Shown here piece by piece: positions 15,740-21,130 of a stretch of 21,130 nucleotides of DNA; within the stretch, counting starts at the first letter, position 1, and every line of letters starts with the position of its first letter. The translations under genes were made by a program, and so were the position numbers. Location of the stretch: NCBI GenBank assembly GCA_937965895.1, contig CALCKS010000100.1, forward strand, positions 1-21,130, read 5' to 3'. The stretch is from an uncultured Campylobacter sp. GTDB lineage: Bacteria > Campylobacterota > Campylobacteria > Campylobacterales > Campylobacteraceae. The notes beneath the pieces are model-generated. The model was given only the letters and a program-made list of their open reading frames with translations, ran no database searches and was not told the DNA's origin.

Positions 15740-16408
15740 ATGAAAATTTTACTGCTTGAAGACGACTTCGTATATCGTGAGAGCGTCAGCGAATACCTAG
15801 AAAGCCTAGGCTACGAGGTCGATGAGGCGCCAGACGGCAAAGTCGCCTGCGATAAGATAGCGGCGGGCTTTTATCACCTGCTGATCCTTGATATCAAGGT
15901 TCCGCACGTCAGCGGACACGAGGTGATAAAATACGCCAAAGATATCGGATGTGAAACGCCCATAATGATAATGACCTCGCTCGTGGATATAGACGATATG
16001 GCGGTCGGATACGAGTTGGGCTGTAACGAGTACCTAAAAAAGCCCTTTGAGCTAGCCGAGCTAAAATTTAGAGTAAACGAGCTAATGCGAAAATATCACG
16101 GCAGAGACGATAAAAACTTGATCGCGATCGATGAAAACTTTAGCCTCGATACTGCTAAAAAGCGGCTAAAATTTAAAGGCGAGCCAGTTGAGCTAAGCAC
16201 GAGAGAATTTGCTATCATCGAGTGCTTGCTGTTTCATAAAAATAGCTTTGTCGGTATCGAAAGGCTACGCGCCGAGGTGTGGAACGACAAGGAAATCGAC
16301 CCCGCCGACGTGCGCATGCACATACTAAAAATCCGTCAAAAAACGACTCCCGAGTTTATAAAATCAGCGCGCGGACTAGGCTACAAAATAGATGTTTCAA
16401 AATCTTAA
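15740..16408 (+). CDS. OmpR-family response regulator
   Basis: A 222-residue transcription factor. The receiver domain (1-~118) has the acidic pocket E7/D8/D9, the phosphoacceptor D51 (LLILDIKVP), the switch Thr in MIMTS and Lys in EYLKKPF. The C-terminal winged helix (~130-220) shows REFAIIECL, ERLRAEVW and VRMHILKIRQK ending in GLGYKID. GGAG precedes the ATG. It overlaps the histidine kinase by 17 nt, so they form a coupled pair. It follows the psr operon terminator by about 70 nt, so it has its own promoter; GATAAAAT near 15720 is a weak candidate. Control of psrABC is suggested by position and by the OmpR-like direct repeats in the psr promoter, but not shown. Confidence 0.92.
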   Translation: MKILLLEDDFVYRESVSEYLESLGYEVDEAPDGKVACDKIAAGFYHLLILDIKVPHVSGHEVIKYAKDIGCETPIMIMTSLVDIDDMAVGYELGCNEYLKKPFELAELKFRVNELMRKYHGRDDKNLIAIDENFSLDTAKKRLKFKGEPVELSTREFAIIECLLFHKNSFVGIERLRAEVWNDKEIDPADVRMHILKIRQKTTPEFIKSARGLGYKIDVSKS

Positions 16409-17516
16409 AATTCCCATCTTAGCCACTTTTATCATCATGGCTTTGTTTATATTTCAAAGCTACGAGATCATAAATTTAAGCTCCAAAGACGAATACTCAA
16501 AAAATATGTTCGAGCTACTCGAGTACGAGGGCAAAATCCGCAAAGCGCTCGATAAAAACGAGACTTTGCCTATTTCTCTCACATATAGATACGGCGTTTT
16601 TGATCTCAAAGAAAAGCAGATCGTCTCAAATTTAGACGCGCGCCCGAGCGATTTAAAATTTATCACCCGCCAAGAAAACGGCCATCTTTTTTACAAGACC
16701 TATTTTAGCGCGGACGGCGAGTTTTATTATCTGGTGCTAGCCAAAAAGCAAAACGCGGCTAGGATTTTATTCGTAACGGCTCTAACTCTAGTATTTGCGC
16801 TCGTGGTCGTATTTTTCGCGCTTTATCTGTCGTTTGTTAGCGGTATAAAGCCGTATAAAGACGCTAAAAAATATATGAATAACTTTTTTAACGACGCGAT
16901 GCACGAGCTAAAAACGCCGCTGGGGGTCATCGGCATAAACCTCGAGATGCTAGGCCTTGATAACAAATACGTCACCCGCATGCGCTCGGCTCTAAAACAG
17001 ATGCAAGTTACCTACGAGGACACCGAGTACTACATCAAGCGAGGATATATTTTATTTCCGCCGGAGATTTTAAATTTGAGCGAATTTAGCCTCGAGCGAG
17101 CGCGGTACATGCGCGGTATCGCGATGGCGAAAAATATCAAAATTTACGACTTTGTCGAGCCGAATTTGCAAATTTTTATGAGCAAGATAGAGGCGGGCAG
17201 GCTGATCGATAACAACCTGAGCAACGCCGTAAAATATAGTCGCGAAGGAGCGATAATAAATTTACGCCTTTTTGAAAAAAGTGGCAAAATCGTGCTCGTA
17301 GTCGAGGACGAGGGTGAAGGTATAAAGGACACGAGTAAAATTTGGAAACGCTACGTCAGAGACGAAGGCGTGCAAGGCGGCTTTGGCCTTGGGCTAAACA
17401 TCGTGCAAAGCATCTGCGTGAAAAACGGCGTGGAGTACGGCGTTAAAAGCGAACTGGGCAAAGGCAGCGTCTTTACCTACAAATTTTCGCCGTACTCAAA
17501 AAGCCTGCTTGACTAA
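16392..17516 (+). CDS. membrane sensor histidine kinase without HAMP
   Basis: A 374-residue kinase with TM helices at ~7-24 and ~124-148 enclosing a ~100-residue periplasmic sensor region that I do not recognise. The phosphorylated His171 is in NDAMHELKTPLGV; the ATPase domain has the N box NNLSNAVKYS, G1 DEGEGI and G2 GGFGLGLNIVQS. Only about 20 residues separate TM2 from the phosphorylation helix, too few for a HAMP domain, so the signal must pass directly into the dimerisation helix. The start ATG lies within the regulator gene. Its TAA shares bases with the TAG of the converging Cache-protein gene (CTAA at 17513-17516). The ligand is unknown; sulfur compounds are a guess from context. Confidence 0.92.
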   Translation: MFQNLKIPILATFIIMALFIFQSYEIINLSSKDEYSKNMFELLEYEGKIRKALDKNETLPISLTYRYGVFDLKEKQIVSNLDARPSDLKFITRQENGHLFYKTYFSADGEFYYLVLAKKQNAARILFVTALTLVFALVVVFFALYLSFVSGIKPYKDAKKYMNNFFNDAMHELKTPLGVIGINLEMLGLDNKYVTRMRSALKQMQVTYEDTEYYIKRGYILFPPEILNLSEFSLERARYMRGIAMAKNIKIYDFVEPNLQIFMSKIEAGRLIDNNLSNAVKYSREGAIINLRLFEKSGKIVLVVEDEGEGIKDTSKIWKRYVRDEGVQGGFGLGLNIVQSICVKNGVEYGVKSELGKGSVFTYKFSPYSKSLLD

Positions 17517-18364
17517 TCAAACCAAACGCCGAGTTTTGCTAAATTTCGCTCCTTTGAGTCGGAGTTAAAATAAATCACGAAATATCCCACTCGCTCGCCC
17601 TTTGCGTCGTTCATCGGCTGGACGGTAAAGGCGTGCGAATCCGTCTGATAAAATCCGCCGCTTTTAAATTTTATATCCTTTAGCATCGGCAAGACGTTTA
17701 AATTTGCGTAGCTCTTATTTACGAAATGAAAGCCTTCGATGATGCCCTCGTCGCTGCTGTTTTGATAGGGCGAGTCGGCGCTAGCGTCGAGTAGCACAAA
17801 AAGCCCGAGCCCTTGCTGTGCGAAAAAGTCGCTCAAATGCTTAAAATCAAGCAGCACCTCGATGCTGCCGAGCATCTTTTTATCCTCAAATATCGGCGCG
17901 ACCGACCTAATGAAAACTCCGGCGCGACCGACCTCGATGCCTGCGGCTACGCCGTTTTTAGCCTCGGCTAATAGGTGGCGAAAGCTCGTTAGATCGTCGT
18001 TATATAGCGGTATCCAGCTCCTAGCAAAGCTCCTCATTTCAGGCGTGTGGATGTGAAATTTGGCATTTTCGTAAATGGGCACCTTGCTTAGCGTTTTTGT
18101 AAATTCGCCAAGCGTCTCTAGGCACATTTCGCGGTCGTTTTGGCTCATGCATTTTTTTACGTGTTCGTTTTGCGCTAGTAGCGCAGCCACCGTCATAGCG
18201 GAGAGTTTTTCTTCTTCGATATTTTTATTTAAAATTTGAGTCTGAAAGTCGAGGAATTTTTTGATATTTTCCGTCTGCGTCTGCTCGTCCCAGCGCACCT
18301 TATAGACCGCTAAAACACCTGCTAGTACGATGATCGCGAGCGTTAGAAGTATTTTTTTATTCAC
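17513..18364 (-). CDS. stand-alone membrane-anchored Cache sensor protein
   Basis: A 283-residue protein with one N-terminal membrane helix (~5-21) and a periplasmic region that fits a double-Cache fold of the type seen in chemoreceptors: a long helix (30-95), then FHIHTPEMRSFARSW (103-117), DDLTSFRHLL (123-132), GIEVGRAGVFIRSVAPIF (142-159) and LGSIEVLLDF. It ends right after the Cache region; there is no second membrane helix, HAMP, kinase or methyl-accepting domain. The start is GTG at 18362-18364, inside the HIT gene's end (8-nt overlap), with a weak ribosome site. Possible roles are a ligand-binding partner of the adjacent kinase or a truncated chemoreceptor. The Cache call is from motif recognition; the ligand is unknown. 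Confidence 0.75.
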   Translation of the reverse strand: MNKKILLTLAIIVLAGVLAVYKVRWDEQTQTENIKKFLDFQTQILNKNIEEEKLSAMTVAALLAQNEHVKKCMSQNDREMCLETLGEFTKTLSKVPIYENAKFHIHTPEMRSFARSWIPLYNDDLTSFRHLLAEAKNGVAAGIEVGRAGVFIRSVAPIFEDKKMLGSIEVLLDFKHLSDFFAQQGLGLFVLLDASADSPYQNSSDEGIIEGFHFVNKSYANLNVLPMLKDIKFKSGGFYQTDSHAFTVQPMNDAKGERVGYFVIYFNSDSKERNLAKLGVWFD

Positions 18365-18728
18365 GGACTCTGCCTAGCTCGAGCGCCAAAATTTGAGAAA
18401 ACTCGGCAAAATCTGGCAAATTTAGCTCGCCCTCGCGCTGCTTTTTGCCCCACATGGATTCTGGGAAAAAGCTATCGCTCTCAAATCTCGCCATCACGTG
18501 AAAATGCACTCGCGGAACGTAGTTTGCAAAGCTTGCGATGTTTATTTTCGTGGGATTATAAAATTTTCTCATTACTTTTTCGGTCGTTAAAACCGCTTCA
18601 AAAACCCTTTTTTGCGTGGCTTCGTCGCAGTCGGTTAGCTCCTTAAACGGCGTTTTTGTAAAAATTTTTACCCACGGGATTTCGCTCGTTTCTCGCTCGA
18701 TGAAAATCAGCTCGTCTTCAAAGATCAT
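18357..18728 (-). CDS. HIT-family nucleotide hydrolase/transferase
   Basis: A 123-residue HIT-domain protein. The motif VHFHVMAR (74-81) aligns with QLHVHHIVR of the proteobacterial HIT subgroup, keeping the first two histidines H75 and H77; H77 is the expected nucleophile. The upstream NIASFANYVP and downstream FPESMWGKKQ also match this subgroup. Such proteins hydrolyse or transfer nucleotide phosphoramidates and dinucleoside polyphosphates; the substrate here is not predictable. The ATG has AAAAAGGAGCG before it. It is the first gene of a two-gene unit with the Cache protein, which it overlaps by 8 nt, and is divergent from the Sel1-repeat gene. Confidence 0.85.
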   Translation of the reverse strand: MIFEDELIFIERETSEIPWVKIFTKTPFKELTDCDEATQKRVFEAVLTTEKVMRKFYNPTKINIASFANYVPRVHFHVMARFESDSFFPESMWGKKQREGELNLPDFAEFSQILALELGRVRE

Positions 18729-18858
18729 TTTACGCTCCTTTTTGATAGCGATTTTAGCTAAATTTGAATTTTAATCTTTTTAAATTTATACTTCGGACAT
18801 TTCGGTCTCGGTGCTTTACGGCGGTAAATTTATAAAATTTGAAAGGAAATTTGAGCTT

Positions 18859-19695
18859 ATGAAATGTTTTATTTCGCTCATATTTTTTGCGGCGCTAGCT
18901 TTTGGTGGCGAGCTAACCGATCTGCGCGATGAGTGCGAGAAGGGAAACAAGGAGGTTTGCAAGAGTTTGTCAAACGCGATTAAAAATTTAGAACTCGCTT
19001 GTAAGAAAGGCGGCGAGGAAAACGCGATGGCGTGCGCTGGACTTGGCTATTTTTACGAATCCGACAAAGAATTTAAAAAAGCCGTCGCGCGCTACGAAAA
19101 GGCCTGCGAGCTAGGCGCGGACAAAGCCTGCGTATATCTTGGGCTGCTTTATCAAAACGGACAAGGCGCGACGCAAGATCATAAAAAGGCAAACGAGCTG
19201 TTTACTAAAGCCTGCGAAAAGGACGTGGCCGAGGGTTGCGCGAGCCTGGCGTATAGTTACGGCAAGGGGCTTGGCGTCTATCCCGACGGCAAAAAGACGA
19301 ATGAGTTGTTTAGCAAGGCCTGCGAACTGGGCGAGGAAACGGCGTGCTATAATCTCGCTCTAAGCTACGCGATAGGAGGCGGCGTGCAAAAGGACGCGGC
19401 AAAGGCGGCGCAGATATTTGCGGCCTCTTGCGAGCGCGGACACGTGGACTCTTGCGCCGATCTTGGGGTTTGCTATTTTAAGGGCGAGGGCGTAGAAAAA
19501 GACTACGAAAGAGCCGTTGTGCTCTTTACTAACGCTTGCTCGGGCGCTAGCGCGCTAGCCTGTGCAAATTTGGGCTTTACCTACGAAAAAGGCATGGGCG
19601 TAGAAAAGAATAAAAACGCCGCCAAAGAACTTTACGATCGGGGTTGTAAGCTCGGAGAATTTAGCGCGTGCCAGTATCTAAAAAATTTGCGTTGA
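18859..19695 (+). CDS. secreted Sel1-repeat, cysteine-paired protein (Hcp type)
   Basis: A 278-residue protein made almost entirely of ~36-residue Sel1-like helical repeats after a signal peptide (KCFISLIFFAALAFG). At least six repeats are visible, each with two cysteines in the register (C-ELGADKAC, C-EKDVAEGC, C-ELGEETAC, C-ERGHVDSC, C-SGASALAC, C-KLGEFSAC), which in Helicobacter Hcp proteins form one disulfide per repeat. The start was set at ATG 18859, directly before the signal peptide and after AAAGGAAA; an in-frame GTG at 18811 would put 16 extra residues before the signal. It is likely periplasmic or secreted and may mediate protein contacts; the beta-lactamase activity reported for HcpA should not be assumed. 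It stands alone, divergent from the HIT gene. Confidence 0.88.
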   Translation: MKCFISLIFFAALAFGGELTDLRDECEKGNKEVCKSLSNAIKNLELACKKGGEENAMACAGLGYFYESDKEFKKAVARYEKACELGADKACVYLGLLYQNGQGATQDHKKANELFTKACEKDVAEGCASLAYSYGKGLGVYPDGKKTNELFSKACELGEETACYNLALSYAIGGGVQKDAAKAAQIFAASCERGHVDSCADLGVCYFKGEGVEKDYERAVVLFTNACSGASALACANLGFTYEKGMGVEKNKNAAKELYDRGCKLGEFSACQYLKNLR

Positions 19696-19734
19696 TATGA
19701 GCTGACAAATAAGCCTTGCTTAAAAATACAGTTA

Positions 19735-19835
19735 TTGTGGCGATACACGTGCTATGGTGTTTGTTAAATTTTGCTTTTGAGCTAGCAGAAATGGGCGGAA
19801 TAATTCGCCACAACCAACAGCAAAAGCAAAATTTA
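19735..19835. repeat. two crossed perfect inverted repeats (possible pseudoknot)
   Basis: TTGTGGCGA (19735-19743) is the exact reverse complement of TCGCCACAA (19805-19813), and TAAATTTTGCTTTTG (19765-19779) of CAAAAGCAAAATTTA (19821-19835). The arms occur in the order a-b-a'-b', so both stems together would make a pseudoknot rather than nested hairpins. The a' arm can instead close a local hairpin, GGCGGA-ATAA-TTCGCC (19794-19809). The region is intergenic, starting 40 nt after the Sel1-repeat gene, with no T-run after it. Confidence 0.6.
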
Positions 19836-19856
19836 GCGCCAAAATTAAAATAGCGT

Positions 19857-19888
19857 GGGCGCGCAAATCCAAAATAAATTTGGCGCCC
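19857..19888 (-). terminator. probable terminator of the HAD-chimera gene
   Basis: GGGCGC (19857-19862) pairs with GCGCCC (19883-19888), and after a one-base bulge CAAAT (19864-19868) pairs with ATTTG (19878-19882), leaving a 9-nt loop. On the minus strand the stem is followed by CGCTATTTTAATTTT, T-rich though interrupted. It begins 10 nt after the stop codon of the minus-strand gene, which fits an intrinsic terminator. Confidence 0.5.
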
Positions 19889-19898
19889 GTAGCTAAAT

Positions 19899-20609
19899 TT
19901 ATCGTTTAAAGTCGTGGATTTCGATATTTACGCCGTATTTTTTGCAAAGCTCGCTTACTTTTTCTTTTAGCCTTTCCTCGTCATAGCAGATGAGATCGAT
20001 GTATGCGTGCCTTTGCCCGGTTGCGCCGCCGATTATCTCTAGAAACGAGCTGCAGCTTTCTAGCTCCTCGTCCTCGATTTTATTTCGCAGATCAAAGCCC
20101 GCCTGCATGTCGCCGCCGTTATCGATACTAAGAAAGCAAAATTTGATGCCAAGCTCGTAAGCTTCATTGTAGATGTCGCGCTCGCCGTTTAGGTACTGAT
20201 TTACGATATTGGTCAGGCAGGTGGTGCCTACGATCACGTCCTCGCGCACCTCGCTTCCGCGCGGCTCCATCTCGTAGCTGAAAAAATTCTTTAGCGGTTC
20301 GCACGCGGCTTTTTCGCCGAATTCGTCGCTTATGCGTTTTTCAATGCCGTATTTGTTTAAAATAAAGCGCTCAAAAATTTCTTCCGGCGGAAGTTCGATG
20401 CAGTCCTCTTTGCGCCACGAATAGTACGCGCTCAAGCCGTCAAAAAGCGTCTTTTCGAATTCGCTCTCGCTTACGTCTTTCAGAGGATGTGCGCCCGCTT
20501 CTTCAAGCATGCGTTTGACTTTTGCAGATGCGCGCGCCTTTTGCGCTTTGTCGCTCGGATAGACGTCGAGCGTTCCGCCGAAATCAAAAAAAATCATTTT
20601 AAGTTTCAT
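19899..20609 (-). CDS. chimeric ORF: HAD N-terminus joined to an unrecognised C-terminal domain
   Basis: The reading frame gives 236 residues from the ATG at 20607-20609, which has CGGAGAAAAAC before it; an upstream extension in the same frame overlaps the SIS gene and is not used. Residues 1-~125 are a HAD-type hydrolase start: nucleophile D9 in IFFDFGGTLD, then a helical cap ending EVREDVI. HAD proteins should continue here into the strand carrying motif II (usually ending ISN) and later the K and DD motifs; none is present. Instead residues ~126-236 (VGTTCLTNIVNQYLNG ... FLSIDNGGDMQAGFDL ... GVNIEIHDFKR) read like a separate soluble protein that I do not recognise. A GTG at residue 125 could be the start of that second protein. 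Not expected to be an active phosphatase. Confidence 0.6.
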   Translation of the reverse strand: MKLKMIFFDFGGTLDVYPSDKAQKARASAKVKRMLEEAGAHPLKDVSESEFEKTLFDGLSAYYSWRKEDCIELPPEEIFERFILNKYGIEKRISDEFGEKAACEPLKNFFSYEMEPRGSEVREDVIVGTTCLTNIVNQYLNGERDIYNEAYELGIKFCFLSIDNGGDMQAGFDLRNKIEDEELESCSSFLEIIGGATGQRHAYIDLICYDEERLKEKVSELCKKYGVNIEIHDFKR

Positions 20610-21130
20610 GTTTTTCTCCGGTTTTATTGTAATAATATTGTTGTCGATATTGTTCAAGAAGTTCAAGGGTTTGCAGGGCTTTTTTGTCTTTTTTGTACGC
20701 GACGCCGACCAGCAAAGCGTTCGTAACGGCAAGCGGTACAAGCGGCGAGTGAAAGGAACCCTGCGGTCCGCGCTCGGCGCAAAATACAAGTTCGCAGTCC
20801 TTTGTTATCGCCGGATTCGGTATGTCCGTAATCAAAATGACCGGCACACGCTTTTTTTTCATTATATCGATAAAGATTTTAAGCTCGTTTGACACGCGCG
20901 AAAAATCGTAGGCGAGCGCCGCGTCGCCGCTTTGCAGCGAAAGCAGTTCTTCGACCAACAGCGAGTCGCCGTGCGTGTGGTGAAAACAGTTGACCGAAAA
21001 GCGGCGCAGCCTGAACGCAAGATGTCCGCCGAGCATTTCGTTCGGCCCCACACCTAAAATGTGTACCGTATGCGCTTTGCAAATTAAGTCCACAGCCTTT
21101 CGATATGTATCGTCCGAGATACGGTTTACG
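20599..21130 (-). CDS. RpiR/MurR-type regulator, SIS domain part (5' end outside window)
   Basis: The frame is open to the right edge, so the gene's start and its helix-turn-helix domain are missing. What is seen is a SIS sugar-phosphate-binding domain: VDLICKAHTVHILGVGPNEM, then HHTHGDSLLVEEL, DAALAYDFSRVSNELKIFI, VPVILITDIPN and LVPLAVTNALLVG. In RpiR-type regulators this domain senses phosphosugars. The end TGEKHET overlaps the HAD-like gene by 11 nt, so the pair is coupled, a common arrangement of regulator and sugar phosphatase in Firmicutes and similar bacteria. RpiR regulators of this type would be unusual in Campylobacter, which mostly lacks sugar catabolism; AAATTT words are also sparser here than in the rest of the window. 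Transfer or a contig-end artefact is possible. Confidence 0.75.
   Translation of the reverse strand, partial: VNRISDDTYRKAVDLICKAHTVHILGVGPNEMLGGHLAFRLRRFSVNCFHHTHGDSLLVEELLSLQSGDAALAYDFSRVSNELKIFIDIMKKKRVPVILITDIPNPAITKDCELVFCAERGPQGSFHSPLVPLAVTNALLVGVAYKKDKKALQTLELLEQYRQQYYYNKTGEKHET

Noticed and set aside
18811..18858. GTG start for the Sel1-repeat protein
   Set aside because: It would place 16 charged residues before a standard signal peptide; ATG 18859 fits the signal peptide and the ribosome site.
19735..19888. Insertion-sequence or MITE ends
   Set aside because: No transposase fragment or target-site duplication is visible around the inverted repeats, and no second copy was seen in the window.
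20610..20789. N-terminal extension of the HAD-like frame to 296 residues
   Set aside because: It overlaps the SIS-domain gene in another frame; the ATG at 20609 has a ribosome binding site and begins exactly at the HAD first strand.

Overview
The window looks like chromosomal DNA of a Campylobacter, most likely one of the higher-GC oral or intestinal species (the C. rectus/showae/curvus/concisus type). This rests on four things. The order mrp - ispDF - orphan response regulator - sat-like - pgpA is the order I recall for Cj1606c-Cj1610 of C. jejuni. CcsBA is the fused epsilonproteobacterial cytochrome c synthase, followed by its usual small membrane protein. There is a cysteine-paired Sel1-repeat protein of the Helicobacter Hcp type. 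Finally, words built on AAATTT are very common throughout. No tRNA, rRNA, CRISPR array, insertion sequence or prophage was seen.

Layout. 1-2608 (minus): thiC, then mrp/apbC overlapping it by 11 nt, then the start of an ACT-domain gene cut by the window edge; a strong hairpin lies between the last two. 2708-5945 (plus): a tight run of ispDF, the orphan regulator (CemR/HP1021 type, receiver without its phosphorylatable Asp) and an ATP-sulfurylase-like protein whose sulfate-site motifs are changed. 5946-6654 is a poorly coding stretch holding one possible 57-residue membrane protein; pgpA follows. 7325-10833 (minus): ccsBA and a small membrane protein joined by TAATG. 10919-11482 (minus): an RBBP9-like serine hydrolase.

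11783-15615 (plus) is a complete psrABC/phsABC-type operon (Tat-exported molybdopterin catalytic subunit, four-cluster ferredoxin subunit, NrfD-type membrane anchor), with a promoter carrying two 9-bp direct repeats 11 bp apart and a clean intrinsic terminator at its end. Directly downstream lie an OmpR-family response regulator and a HAMP-less histidine kinase. Converging on the kinase, with overlapping stop codons, is a one-TM Cache sensor protein with no output domain, preceded by a HIT-family gene. A Sel1-repeat secreted protein follows.

The last ~1.2 kb (19899-21130, minus) is unlike the rest: a partial RpiR-type SIS regulator overlaps a reading frame whose N-terminal half is a HAD phosphatase and whose C-terminal half is an unrelated unrecognised domain. 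This is either a transfer/recombination scar or an assembly join. The most unusual observations are this chimera, the sulfurylase-like protein without its sulfate-binding residues, the output-less Cache protein beside the two-component system, and two crossed perfect inverted repeats at 19735-19835.
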